Below are positions 1 through 11,846 of a DNA stretch of 64,000 bases, piece by piece. This stretch comes from Silurus meridionalis. Lineage: Eukaryota; Chordata; Actinopteri; Siluriformes; Siluridae. Under the pieces are notes generated by a model. It was not told the origin of the DNA, made no database searches, and saw only the letters and a list, made by a program, of their open reading frames with translations. The position numbers and the translations under genes are program-made. The stretch lies in the NCBI RefSeq assembly GCF_014805685.1, contig NC_060892.1, positions 19,853,990-19,917,989 of the forward strand, written 5' to 3'. Position 1 is the first letter of the stretch, and each line of letters begins with the position of its first letter.

Positions 1-115
1 TTGCGTATCGTCCAAACTATTTCACGGATGATGCCATCGCCACGACTTTCCATCTGGCCCTTAACCCACCTGGACAATAAGGACACATGCAGAGTAATTT
101 TGGTACTATTTTAAT
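1..115 (+). mobile_element. LINE reverse-transcriptase relic (window edge)
   Basis: Translated forward, the first bases read A-Y-R-P-N-Y-F-T-D-D-A-I-A-T-T-F-H-L-A-L. This matches the conserved block before the catalytic region of jockey/L2/Rex-type LINE reverse transcriptases (usually FAYRPNRSTDDAI...HLAL). Near base 70 the reading shifts frame: the next family-like peptide, T-H-L-D-N-K-D-T, lies in another frame, and the first frame meets a stop. Similarity ends soon after, so the catalytic YADD block is absent. It is a dead fragment and may continue beyond the left edge. The clade assignment is from memory. Confidence 0.75.
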
Positions 116-3100
116 ACTCACTTCATATATTTATTTATTCATTTACATTCCTTGCTTGCTTACTTCATTTTTTACTAATTATTTAGTTAATTATTTCAAA
201 TGCTCCTCTTTATAGTTAAAAAAAAAAAAAAAAACTTTATATGTAACTGCATTTACATAAATGGAATCTATACGGTCAGATGATTTAATAAGCATGTGTG
301 GGAGGTTTTTTCTTTTGACTGACCACACTATTGAAGACGTTATGTTAAACCCTGAAAGCCATGGTTGCATAACACAGATACTTGTGAGTTCCAAATAGTT
401 CTGTGTATCATAAACATGGCCTGACTATGAATAATCTACCAGACTCTATTTTGAGTCAATAGTTACTTCTTAAAAAAAAAGAAATTCTGGTCACAGCCCC
501 ATCTGCTGCATATTTCTGTTTTTCTTTTTTTTCTTTTCCATTTCGACTGTAAAGAGCGATCACACTGCCTGAGGTCTGTGTGCAATGCCATGCAAGGTCG
601 GAAGCCTGCTTGCTGTACTGTACGAACTTGGATGTGTGTAGAAAATTTGAAAGTCTATTGAGCAGCATGCATGGTCATTTGAGGGCACTTAACATAACTT
701 TATTATATGTGTGCAGAAGTAATGGCAACTTAAATGCCATTGTCCCCATGAACACTAGTGTATTCTGGGTACATGTGGAGGATTAAATGTGATGTCCACA
801 AGATTCCATGCTAAAAAATTCCACAACTGTTCATCAGGAATCCAGTTCGACCTGCAAATGTTTCATTGTGATTGTCATTAGCTCTGTCTTTAGTTTACTT
901 ATTTAAATGTTACATAATACATTAATTGCTGGAAAGGATAGTACATCTGTTTAATACTTATTGACACAAACAATAAATAAGTTGTTTATTTATTGCAGAT
1001 GTAGACTCATTGTGGACTCCTCTATTTGCACCAGTAAAGGACTGCGCAGACATGAAGCGTTCACTTCCATTGTGCACAAGTGATGCTCCAGACGAGTGCA
1101 GGATAAGTGTGGCAGCCATCTTGCATGCTCATAGTTAAGCCTTTAGGCTTCAACTGGGATCTGAAGGAGACTGGGGTGCCATTATTTCTGCATGCAGATT
1201 CTGAGAAGATTTTTATCCAAAGAGTTTTAATTAAAATGGATAAAAGTATGTTTCATTAAAACTAAAAAAACAAACAAAAAAAAAACAGTTAGATGAAGAC
1301 TGGGGGTGTGGGAGACAGTGATGCTGCTTTAGGGTATTTTTGAGGGATAACTAGTAGCGGCGACAATGTCAAGAGACATCACTCTTGTAAATTGATGACT
1401 TTATATTACAAGTCGACGCTGCTTCCTTTATTTGTATTCCACCAGAAAAAAAGGTCCTTATGGCACCCAGATGGTCCCATATAATATGGACTGCATAACC
1501 TATCTGATTCCTGCACATCTCCCACTGAGTGACAACACTTCCGCCTGAACACATGGCAGATGTTCCATCATTAGAGGCTCATAGTCTGAGCTAATATTCC
1601 TGGCTCCCAAATGGGAGGAAGCTTAAATTTCCGAAAAGCATAGCTGCTAATAAATTCTCACAACTCTGCCCCAAAGCAGCAATCGCAGTAGTCTATGGTC
1701 CCTACGCAACATCTTACATTATACGTAATACACTGATCATATTTTGTCTTGAGGAGCCAAGTTTACTAAATAACCTCGGAATCCCCAGCTCTTTCCAGGT
1801 TGTGCAAAACAATTCAGGTGAAAAAAATGGAAAGCATAGTTATTCTTTCCAATTTCTTAGCTTGTTCAGTCTTCTTTCCGCTTGCTCTTGAGGTGGGGGG
1901 CATGCCATGATGAAGGCCTATAATTGTATGTCAGCATGCCCTGTGGTGTGGCTGCATCATGCATGGCTGGCCTTCGCTCTCGCTCCCTATCTTTTTCTCA
2001 TTATAACTGTCCAGTTCTGCAGTCTGCACCGCTCTCCAGGCAGCTACTTCACGACTATATAGAGAATAAAGTGGAAAAGAGGAGGAAAAAAGACAGAGCG
2101 TGAAAATGTAAAAGAGTGAAAGAGTTTGGCTAGGTCTGCCCCAAGCTGCGTTCCTCCTCTTCCTCTTTCTCGACTTTCCTTGCCCTGTCGACTCTAATAG
2201 ACTATTGATTTTCTATCTGTTGTAGGATCAGACTCTACTTTTACCATTCACTCATGATATTTGCTGTCTATTAACCCTGAGCTCCTCGGCCTAACAGCTT
2301 TCAGCATGCTGGCATCGCCTTTCACAGCCATGTCCCAATCAACTGATTAGGCTTGAGCCTTGTTTAGCGTGAAGCCACACATCGGCACTTTCATCAAGCT
2401 GCCTCTGTCCTTGATAACATAATGCAAAAGCACACGAAAGAGGTACGCTTTGGAAAAATATGAACACTTTCAGATGGGGTGGAAACGAAAAACTGACATA
2501 AAAAAGTTTTCTCAAGGTTTCTTCAAGAGTTTATTAGCTAATTAAGGCTCCTTTTTTTGGCTTAAAAAAAGAGTTCTACATGGATGCTCTCCTGACTGGA
2601 AAGCACTGCAGTAGAACCCTTAAGGCAATTATTTGAATGTTTCTGCAATCAGGGACTCCCAAAAAGGCCTATTATTTAAACAAGAATTTAAAAATGTTAC
2701 CTATTTATTGGCATCATAGCGCTCTGCATTACTGAACTTTATTCCGACCAAGTATATAGTGTAATTGGCCATTGCTGGTTATTGAAGTTTGGATTAAACC
2801 CATTTGATGCAAACGGCCAGTCAGAATGGGCTAATAACTTTAAGATCTCAATAATAAATATGATCATCTTGATAACGTGACCTGTGGTGCTGACAATGGA
2901 AACTGGCGAATAAAATGTTATTGAATTGAGTTAGGTAAGGAATGGGCAATCTTTTTGGGAAAAGGTCAAATATGACAGAATATCTACAGTACATATCAAA
3001 TGTGGGAAGTAGTAGGTACAAAAAAACCCTACTACCATCCATCTTTGAAGAGCTGACAAAGTTATGAAGAGCTATAATTGCATGTCAGCATGTAATTTTA

Positions 3101-3640
3101 ACTACACACTTAAATTTTTTAAAAATTTCCCTCTCCAATTTCATACCTGTGACACCACTCAGTGCTCGGCAAATGTGTGTGGTGCAATTTTGAGGAGCAG
3201 CAAGTCAGACACTAGTGCAGGCTAAGCCCATGAAGTGCCAATGGACCTCACTGATTGCTAATAGACCTGTAATGAAGCAGGGCATTCTTTCTATGGCAAT
3301 AACCATCAGCAGCACTTGTGGAAAATCACTCTTGTCTCCCGCTAGCCATGCACCCTGGCCTGAGATTTGCAAAGGGCATCTATTCGAAATAGAAGCGAAG
3401 AGAAAATCCATGCAATTTATTTTAGTTATCCAGGTAAAGGAAAGATAAAAACAAGTGATCGAGGAACCTTGGTAGCAAAACAAAACCGTTCTTGGTCTGT
3501 GGATGTCAGTAGATTCAGATAACAGAACAGAAAACCTGGATATGTTTCATTGTGGCCTAAAAAAATTAAACAATATAGTTGCTGTATTAGAGATGGTTTT
3601 GGAGAATCACTTGCAAAACTGATCCATTGTGCCAAATAGT
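116..3640. other. Unique non-coding stretch
   Basis: No gene is supported. Open frames here are short, lack coding character and overlap on both strands. The stretch holds A-runs (about 219-234, 1268-1286), T-runs and AT-rich spacers. Two parts have the mixed-composition, low-repeat look of conserved non-coding elements in fish, about 1880-2430 and 3190-3440. That is only an impression and needs an alignment to test. Confidence 0.5.
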
Positions 3641-3649
3641 TGACACTGA

Positions 3650-3915
3650 ATTCATTCATTCACTTATTTTTACTGATTTATTCTGTATCCAGTGTTTTCC
3701 TTGTCAGGACTGTGTAGCATAACCATGGGAGGGATAAACCCTTGATGGTACTTGATGTTTCATGTGCACCAGATGTGCACTTTCAGACACTACATTTAAT
3801 TCATCAGTTTATTTCATGGTATGTTTTTGGGTGATGAAAAGAAATCAGATATCTTGGAGAAAACAGACAAAAAATGTGGAGAACATGCAAAATTCCACAA
3901 CAAGCCTATCGACCC
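3650..3915 (+). repeat. Decayed fish interspersed repeat
   Basis: The stretch matches the order of phrases in a very common fish repeat: a start with CATTCATTCACTTATT and a stretch like 'ctgatttattctgtatccag', then GGTATGTTTTTGGGTG, a purine-rich run, and GTGGAGAACATGCAAAATTC. Related decayed copies are at 36160-36360 (same strand) and 40660-40800 (opposite strand). I cannot name the family with certainty. No coding remains. Confidence 0.55.
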
Positions 3916-4546
3916 TTTGATATATACACACTGTAAAAAATGACATCCTCGTTTATTGCATTTTTTAATTTAGTAAGCTGTACCAAAAGTAGTTATTTTC
4001 TTTTAGTGTACAATGAATGGCGTTTCATTACAAAACGGTTTTCATACATATTATTGCGTATATAAAGCTGTATTTTGCACAGTACATACATTTTTGTACA
4101 GGAATGAAGGCTGTTTGTCAAATCCACTGCACTGTCACTACCTGCTAAGATAACATCTCTGACCTTGTTCACAATACCATCTCCACAGACCTGAGCAAAC
4201 CTCGTGTCTATTGATTTCTTTCTAGGATTGCCTCAAACTGTGCTGGGGGCTCGATCTCTACTGAGGCGGTGGTGGTGTAAAGCATAGCCTCAATGTGACT
4301 GCTCCTCTGAGCATTGGCTTAAGCTTAAGCTACTGGTGGGCTGGAAAATACAAAACAGACCTGCTGTCAGAATGGGACTAATATTCACAGTGCTTCCAGC
4401 ACACTCGGTGCGATGCAATTTAGCAGCAGGAAAATATGCTGAAGGATTAAACAATTAACAGCTCAACTTCAGAAGGTTTAGACAAAATTTGCTTTGACAC
4501 TCTTTGAGGGCTGAGAAATTACCCAGGCAACAGAATAAAATACTGA
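3916..4546. other. Unique non-coding stretch
   Basis: AT-rich sequence without a supportable gene. The only visible structure is a short palindrome, GCTTAAGCTTAAGC, near 4318-4331. Confidence 0.5.
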
Positions 4547-4922
4547 GGAATATATAGGAGATTCTAGTCAAGCAAAAAAAACAACATTTTGTCCACAAAA
4601 TTGATGTGTTAGAAGTAGGAGAAATGGGCAAGCATTAGGATTTGACAAGGGCTAAAGCATCAGGTCATAGCATCTCCAAAACTGCAGTGCTTGTGAGGTG
4701 TTCCCAGTCAGCAGTGGGCAGTATCTATCAAGGAACAGTGTTGAACCAGTGACAGGGCCATGGGCGCTCTAAGCTCATTAACGCAAATGGGGAGTGATGG
4801 CTGGCCTGTGTGGTCCGATCAAACAGATGAGCTTCTGTAGCTCAAATAGCTAAAGAAGGTCAGGAATGTCATAATGTAATGCCAAATCGGTGGCTATAAA
4901 GTTATGCCTGATAGATGTACGT
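4547..4922 (+). mobile_element. Tc1-like transposon relic, HTH end of transposase
   Basis: It follows the sequence of a widespread fish Tc1-like element from inside its left end (ATTTTGTCC...TTGATGTGTTAGAAG), through the start codon region ATGGGCAAGC, to the helix-turn-helix half of the transposase. Recognisable peptide pieces are F-D-K-G, then the block around ISKTA, then R-Q-G-H-G-R and VVRSN/RAT-like residues. Several frameshifts break it. The catalytic DDE half is missing: after about 4860 the sequence jumps to terminal-repeat-like sequence (GTCATAATGTAATGCC and AAAGTTATGCCTGAT). The same family is at 10654-11003 and 48603-48890. Confidence 0.8.
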
Positions 4923-4925
4923 ATA

Positions 4926-5007
4926 TCCAGCAAATTGTCAAAGTCCGGTGCTTTAACAAGCATCAATTAATGCTTGTTAAAGCACCGGACTTTGACAATT
5001 TGCTGGA
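4926..5007. repeat. Perfect 38-bp inverted repeat (hairpin)
   Basis: The left arm 4926-4963 and right arm 4970-5007 are exact reverse complements. They are separated by a six-base loop, CAATTA. The arm begins TCCAGCAAATTGTCAAAGTC and runs into the loop through GCTTTAACAAGCAT. It lies a few bases beyond the end of the Tc1-like relic at 4547-4922. Perfect pairing in otherwise decayed DNA suggests a recent origin or an assembly fold-back. Confidence 0.97.
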
Positions 5008-6197
5008 CAATAATAATTTTTTTTTAGAATTTTGTTCTAATTGAAAACACATTAGGGGATGGGGGAGAGATAATGTTATTTGGCTTTTCTTTTCTTTTTA
5101 GGTTTTCTATTCATTGACACAATTATTCTAATCCAAGGCTACTAGTAGCCAGGGTACATGCAAATAGCCCTGTTTGGAAATCTGTCCCTGGCGCTAATAT
5201 ATTTCCACAGTTCTTGGACTTGCAAACCAAGTCCCTTGCCTTCAATTCATAATCACAATAATCATCTCGTCTAAGCAGCCAAAATGGATCCCACAGTTCA
5301 AGCCCTCAGATGGAAAATGATGCAGCTACTAGTGCCAATACATTAAGAAGACACTTCACAGTGTGTGAAAGCTAATCTGCTTTCTTCCTCTTCTCTTTCT
5401 TCCTGCAAAGCTCCTAGCACTTCATGATCAAAGAAAATGGATACATCATGCTGTACCCATCCACAGTTAATTTATATTTCCACATACAGTAGAGCACTTT
5501 TTTTTTACTGGAACCTTGGTGGAACGGAGGTTTGCAGAAATTCTGCAAAGTGCCATCCCAATGCCAAACCTAATTAGAAGCCATATATTGGCCAGCACGA
5601 AAAGGAAATGCACCGCATGATCTTAGCATTGCTTTTTGGAATACAGATGAAAAGCAGGACCCTGGAGACAATTTCGAAAAACAAAAATGCAATCTGTCTG
5701 AAAACCTCTACCTGCATTGAGATGCAATGGTAAAGAGTGTGGCCAAGGGACAGTATTAACTGGGCAGTGGATACAATCCTTCTGCTCCAGCTAAGGCTAT
5801 TATATCCCAGTTAAACTAGACCAAAACAGCAGAAGGTGACTGAGAGGCGGCAGGTGGCAACCAGCTAAAAAGACATTGAAGGACAAAATGTAACTGGCAG
5901 GCAAAGTGGCTTCATGTGCCTAAAAACTAACAAACTGGTGGAAAAGCTCACCTGCCTTTTACCGATGTGCTGATCCATATGGTGACTCTTTCCCAGTCGA
6001 TGCGTTTTGAATTTTAATTGTCTTTTGGCTTATTGCTCAGTACCTTCTACATGGGTTTGCATGTCTAACAAACTAACGGACATTCTCCAAGCCAAAGATC
6101 TGTGATTTCACTCAGTATCTTTAGCTTATTTTAATAAAACCGCCAACTTTTAATAATCCATTAAACCTAATGTTTTTTTTTCTTTTTTTAAATGATT
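5008..6197. other. Unique non-coding stretch
   Basis: No gene and no clear repeat. The part from about 5130 to 5900 is balanced in composition and free of simple repeats. It could hold conserved non-coding elements, but nothing in the sequence alone proves this. Confidence 0.45.
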
Positions 6198-6230
6198 GTG
6201 TAATAATAATAATAATAATAATAATAAAAC

Positions 6231-6275
<45 letters not shown>

Positions 6276-6276
6276 T
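6198..6276. repeat. (TAA)n microsatellite
   Basis: An array of AAT/TAA triplets with one interruption (AAAAC) near 6226-6230. Confidence 0.97.
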
Positions 6277-6701
6277 TAAAAATAATTGTGTGTAATAATT
6301 CTACAGTTTGTCAGAATTGGCACTGTAAACCCCCTCATAGCAACTAGACAGTTTGTAGGATTTACATTATTATAAATATATTTACAACTTATATGTACAA
6401 CTTATAGTTCATAAACTTTCAAACTTTACCAGAAAATGTAAGTATATAAAATATGCCCTAATAATATTCTTAACAGTAACTAAGATGTAATTCATCAGGA
6501 CAATCACTGAATAATAATAGCATTAAACATCAAATTTCTGTAAAGTAAAAATCTATATTTCCTTAGTAGTCATACAAAGATGTCATTTTCTGACTGATTG
6601 AAGTGTTTAATTTATTTATTGCTGACAAAAAAAAATCCTCAACTGTAATGTACATGCTTCCACATTAGTGCTCCTAACTTGTGAGTCTCATCAATAATAA
6701 A
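6277..6701. other. AT-rich non-coding stretch
   Basis: AT-rich spacer between the TAA array and the minisatellite, without a gene or a recognisable repeat. Confidence 0.5.
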
Positions 6702-7110
6702 AACAATCACTGATGACCAATTTTCACAGTGACCAATCACTAAATTCTATTAACTGATCTCACAATTGTTCCTAATGACCAATCTATGATCTCACCATTG
6801 TTTCCAAAAACCAGTTACTCATCTCACTATTTTTCCCACTGACTAATCGTTAATCTAGCCATGTTAGTTTTGAATAACCAATGATCAGTGATATCACAAT
6901 TGTTCTTAATAACCAAAGATCTTACTATTGTATGCAATAACCAATCTCTGATCCTACCATTGTTCCCAATAACCAAAGATCTCATCATTGTTTTTAATAA
7001 CAAGTTACTTATCACACTTTTGCTTCTAACTACCAACCACTGACCTCACCATTGTGTCCAATAATAAATCACTGATCTCACTGCTTTTCCCAATGAACAA
7101 TCATTATTCA
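6702..7110. repeat. Diverged ~32-bp minisatellite, about 12 units
   Basis: Successive stretches follow one pattern: CCAATCACTGATCTCACC, then ATTGTTCCCAATAA, then again CCAA. Unit length is roughly 28-46 bases, most often about 32, and I count about 12 diverged units. Read on the minus strand the array gives a repeated peptide like R-S-L-V-I-G-N-N, which explains the short open frame at 6827-7036. No unit is a perfect copy of its neighbour, so the array is old. Confidence 0.85.
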
Positions 7111-7716
7111 CCACTCACACGTTTCTTTGTTCTACAAGGATATTTACAATAAAACTGTCACTGCATACACAGCCTGTTTTCTTCAGGTGTATTTTCTAAC
7201 TACTAACAACTATTGCTTTGTTTTGTCTGAGTTCTTGATGGAAAATATATCACTTGTATGGCAAAAACATAAATAGTGTGTGGTGCCATGACCGAAGATT
7301 CGACTAAATTATAAATATTCTATGATCTGGTGTCTTCTAGTAACAAAACACATACATGGGTTACACATTATGTAATTAACATTTGGACTGCATAAAAAGC
7401 TTATCATTACACTAAACAAACAAGATGCTGAACTCGTCTGTCTTAGGCAGAGTGGGTGGCAGAAGAGTTAGAAACTCTGTCTTTCCCCGGGTCCCCTCCT
7501 GAGCTCTCTTTCTCTCACTCACGCATACACACACAGACACACACAGGGTCCAAATGCAATTTATAGCAGGAATCAGGACGTTTGCAGCTCAGCTCTTGGG
7601 CTGTAGAGATGGGGTTATCACCTCCATCTCCACGCTGGTGAGGGACACAATAAAATCATAGCACAGCAATGGGGCCATAGCAATGAGATTTGCAGGACAG
7701 CTGTAAATGTTCAATT

Positions 7717-7717
<1 letters not shown>
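7111..7717. other. Unique non-coding stretch
   Basis: No gene seen. A short CA-rich patch lies near 7525-7548. Confidence 0.5.

Positions 7718-7768
<51 letters not shown>
7718..7768. repeat. (CT)n microsatellite
   Basis: Uninterrupted CT dinucleotide array of about 50 bases. Confidence 0.98.
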
Positions 7769-7771
<3 letters not shown>

Positions 7772-7905
7772 CTCTGATGCAAGGGCACTCTGGCATTTAA
7801 CACCACTTCCCTGCAGGGCTGGGAACTTTTACATGCATGTGTTTGGGGCAGAGATGATTTGCTGATGCATACACTTTAGTACATGGGGCAAGAGCAAGTG
7901 CCTCC

Positions 7906-7911
<6 letters not shown>

Positions 7912-7990
<79 letters not shown>
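7912..7990. repeat. (TA)n microsatellite
   Basis: Uninterrupted TA array of about 79 bases. Confidence 0.98.
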
Positions 7991-7995
<5 letters not shown>

Positions 7996-8079
7996 ATGAA
8001 ACAGCATGACTTAAACTAAAATGTGTTTAAAACCCAGAATGTTATTTTGAAGTTATTCAAAGTGAGGAGTTTCCAGAGG

Positions 8080-8245
8080 TGTTAAGTGTTTGTTGGCTTC
8101 TTTTTGTTCCACACTCACTCCCAAACCATCTCTATTTAGATCAGGTGATTGGAGCAGCCAGGTCATCTGATGCTGCACTTCATTAATCTCCATCAGTCTA
8201 TAAGAAGGTGTGTCCAATACATTATGTTGCCAAATGTTTGTGTGC
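8080..8245 (-). mobile_element. Tc1-like transposase relic (DDE part)
   Basis: On the minus strand the peptide Q-H-Q-M-T-W-L-L-Q-S-P-D-L-N is the conserved block before the last catalytic acid of Tc1 transposases (usually MTWPPQSPDLNPIE). A degraded VSVEQKEANKHLTPLE stretch follows, where the family has a WDELDRRVKEKQP-like run. The PIE residues are lost, so the last catalytic residue is not preserved. Both ends are gone. It belongs to a different Tc1 family from the copies at 4.5 and 9.1 kb. Confidence 0.75.
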
Positions 8246-9059
8246 ATAACCACCCAGTTATGGTGAGAGTTTGTGTAGAGGAGAGATGCCCAAACTAGGT
8301 ACTAGTGACTTTTTTATTTGATGTACCATGCCACATAGGAGTTGAAAAAGGGGAGGGAGATGCCATTGACACTTTTTATTTATAATTCAACATTTCATTT
8401 AATCCAATATTAAACATTCATTTTTTGTATTTTATTTTAAGCTACACAAATGTAAATAAAAATGTAATAAATCTAAATTATTAAAATTTTTTTATACAAT
8501 GCACAGGTGCACTTCAACGAACAGCCAATTATGGCACACTGGCAAAAGGAAATGGTTATTTGACATAATATTTGTCATCATTATGAAACATAACTCAAAG
8601 CATGGCATTAATAAAACATCTACTTCTTTGCAACATTTTCTTCCGGCTTTTGCCCCATTAATCAAGTTATCAGGAGTAAGGGTCTTACTGTGTGTCTGTA
8701 ACTAAAGAAAACCCTCTTCTAAGTACATGCAGGAGAATGAAACATTGAATTGCACTAATTATTTCATTAACATATTTCTCATACAGCAGAACTTGTTACT
8801 TAAGCACATTCAAAAACAAGTAGCTTTGTACTTTTATTCAGGGTAAAATATGAAAAAAGTTCCTTTACTTGGGTTATATAAATTCGGGGATAATGGAGCT
8901 TACTGAAGGGAATTTGTAGTATTTGTACTTTTACTCAAATACAGAAATTGTGTATTTTGAGTACCACTTATTAATTTCGTTACAGAATGTTTTTTTAAAT
9001 GACAAATGTATTTATTATTAGTCATTTATTATGTCCACAATACAAGTCTTATTCAATTG
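8246..9059. other. AT-rich non-coding stretch
   Basis: No gene is supported. GATGCCCAAACTAGG near 8286-8300 resembles the end of hAT-type elements, but I find no matching other end. Confidence 0.35.
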
Positions 9060-9532
9060 CACTATATAGAAAAACATATCTAGAAAACTGTTAAAGCAAA
9101 GTTGTATAGAATGTCTTTGGATGCCTTAGCAAAAACATCACCCATTCACTTAAACAAGGAGAACCAAACCTGTTCCAGCATGACAAAGCCCCTGTAGACA
9201 AAGCCGACTCCATGAAGATATGGTTTACATGGATTGGAGTGGAAGATCTTGAATGGCCTGCTATAGAGCTCTCAGCTCAACCCTACTGAACACCATTGGT
9301 ATGAATTGGAACACTGACTGCACCCCAGACTTACATCAGTACTTGACTTTACTAACATGCTTGTCACTGAATGAGCACAAATCTCTGCAAGCACACTTCA
9401 AATTTTAGTGGAACATCATCCCTGAAGAATGGAGGTTATTAAAACAGCAAATGGGGACTAAATGTGCAATAGGATTTTCAGAAAAGCACAAAGATTTTAT
9501 GGTCAGGTGCCCACATACTTTTGTCTGTAGTT
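9060..9532 (+). mobile_element. Tc1-like non-autonomous element, DDE-half relic
   Basis: The left end CACTATATAGAAAA and right end ACTTTTGTCTGTAGTTGC resemble inverted ends of the CACTATATGGACAAA family. Inside, the forward strand carries the C-terminal part of a Tc1 transposase. CTGTTCCAGCATGACAAAGC corresponds to the N-A-P-V-H-K region, followed by the W-P-A-x-S-P-D-L-N-P-T-E-H block in decayed form. The helix-turn-helix half is missing, so this is an internally deleted copy about 473 bp long. Six other copies of the family are in the window. Confidence 0.8.
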
Positions 9533-10653
9533 GCTAGCAAAAAGCTCCTATGGGTAAAAGAGGCGTATGATACATTTAATAAAAAAAAACAATAACATAG
9601 CTGACTCCTTTAGATCTCCCCCTTGCTTCTAAAATACTGGAAAAGCTTCATTACTGGTCCAGGTAAATGGCAAATCTTATTTTCCTTTATTTCTTACCCT
9701 CACTGCGAAGGCTAAGTGTTTAAACATCACAATATAATTCACCGGCACACCGTGACCACGCTGCCATCCATCACAGAGGAAGACCTAGCTGAGCACATCA
9801 TATTCACTGAAACAGATGCTTCATCTCAATAACAGAAGCCCTCTGCTATTGAATTTGGAGAGGGATGAATATGGAAATCCATTTGGAAGGGGATATGATA
9901 TTTTTTATTACCTCGCTAGTATGACACAAACTGTGTCAATATTCCCTCTATCTTGGGATAATGAATCACAGACAAAGTGCTGCATCTTAGAAATGCCAAT
10001 GCATAAATAATGCAAGAGATAGGGCCACGTGGTGCAAAGTGGATGGCGCTGTGGTATAACAAGGCCTTAACGTCATAAAACGCTTTCAGACAAATGGCAT
10101 TTCTTCCCAGCCAATAAATTACAAGATCCAGGAAGTAGAAAGGATGTAAAACTGAAGCTTGAGTGCATTTTGAATAAACCAAGAGTAAGCACGAATCAAC
10201 TGTGTAACGTTTACTTCACATGCATTCCTATTTTATTAGTAACATTGTTTTAGAATATCGATCTTTAACTATAAACGAACATGAACGTTTGTAGGTAGAC
10301 TTTCTCTCTCTCTCTGGAGGAAGAAAGAGGGTGCTCACATTGTGTCCATTGTAGCCAAGTGCATACGCCACCTTTCAGCCTTCAGGACAGTACATCACTT
10401 TCACTTGGCTAGCACACAATTTTCAAACAGCAAGAAGCTCTGCAATTACCTGTCTCTGGCTTTACATTTGTTCTCGTGCCTGCTGTCATGCAAGACAACG
10501 GGAAAAAAAGACCTCAAACAATCTGTCTGAGGCAGAAAGAAGAATAACGTGTACAAGCACACTGCTCTTATGTTAATGGACTATGATTCTCAAGAGTATG
10601 GATTTACAAGCAATACCTGATCTGCAAGCACTAATCATGTATATACATACAGT
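9533..10653. other. Unique non-coding stretch
   Basis: No gene is supported. Open frames at 9816-10010 (plus) and 9916-10182 (minus) overlap and look like chance. Low-repeat sequence occupies 9700-10180. Confidence 0.45.
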
Positions 10654-11003
10654 ATACACTAATCGGCATTACATTATGACTACCTGCCTAATATTGTGTT
10701 GCTCCCCCTTTTACTGATAAAACAGTCCTGACCCATCAGACATTAACAGCATTAACTTCTTCAGCAATTTTAGATACAAGAGCTCGTCGTTGAATCCGAC
10801 CACACAGACCAGCCTTCACTCCATCAGTGAGCCAGTGACCCGTTCACCACTATTCCTTCCTTTGACCACTTTTGATAGATACGGAGCACTGCAGACTGGG
10901 AAAACCCCACAAGAGCTGCAGTATTTTTAGATGCTCTGACCCAGTCGTCCAGCAATCACAATTTGGCCCTTGTCAAACTCACTCAAATCCTTACGCTCCT
11001 TAT
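10654..11003 (-). mobile_element. Tc1-like transposon relic, internally deleted
   Basis: The left end (CATTACATTATGACTACCTG, then CCTAATATTGTGTTG) is the outer end of a common fish Tc1-like element. It jumps within about 80 bases to the helix-turn-helix half of the transposase on the minus strand. Readable peptide: K-D-L-S-E-F-D-K-G-Q-I-V, then G-R-L-G-Q-S-I. Most of the middle, including the DDE domain, is gone. The far end is lost. Same family as 4547-4922 and 48603-48890. Confidence 0.85.
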
Positions 11004-11818
11004 ACATAATAAGAGGTATAACTGCTAAAAAAGTCACAATGGTGTAATAAACAAGAACAACAATTGATGAATGAATTAATGAAAGGCCATTAAACACAGT
11101 TACATTGTTAGGGAAAACACGAAATAAACAATACAAATTAAACGTTTTGCAAAACCTGCTTGTCCTAAGCATCTGGTCCATTTATTTCACCATGATTCAT
11201 GACATCACTTTGATTTCAACACAATTTCTCATGTTCTGACTATTTTAACAAACAACAAAACCTCTAGCTATAAAATATCCATGTAATCTGCCTGAAAAAG
11301 CTGTATAATACAATAAGTCCAAGTTGAGTGACAGCAGGCAGTGGTCCATGGTGATTCACCTCTGCAGGTAGGGGTTTAGCTCAGTGGCCAACCACAGGGC
11401 TGGAGAACAGATAAGTGTTGTAAGTAATGCCTCTTGATCTCTTCTCCCCTATAATCTCCACTCTCACTCCCTGCACATCCCTATTCTCTGCAACACCACC
11501 ACATGCTCGCTGAGCCACATGAGGTACCGTCACATTAGCCCCTCCCTTCACACAGCACTGCATGCTGGGAGCTTGATCTGGAGAAAGATCCTGTCCTGGC
11601 CTCTGAACAGCATGTGCACTCAAAGTATTGTAGGCAGAGTGCTGACATTCAGAGTTTTCGGGTTTGCACTGACCCCGTTAGAGGAAGGTGTGACTTGGGC
11701 AGACTATGATGTGATATTATCACATGGTGACTGAACAGTAAATTGTTTTAAAAGAAAGTATGAAGCACTGAGCTGATGAACTTGTTGAGGCCACTGAATA
11801 CGGTTCCTTGAGAGGAAC
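11004..11818. other. Non-coding stretch with a tRNA-like A-box motif
   Basis: No gene is supported. TTTAGCTCAGTGGCC near 11378-11392 resembles a pol III A box, which hints at a very decayed SINE, but I see no B box at the right spacing. Open frames on both strands between 11381 and 11734 overlap and are not convincing. Confidence 0.35.
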
Positions 11819-11846
11819 TGTCTGTCTGTCTGTCTGTCTGTCTGTC
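11819..11846. repeat. (TGTC)n microsatellite
   Basis: About seven TGTC units. Confidence 0.95.
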
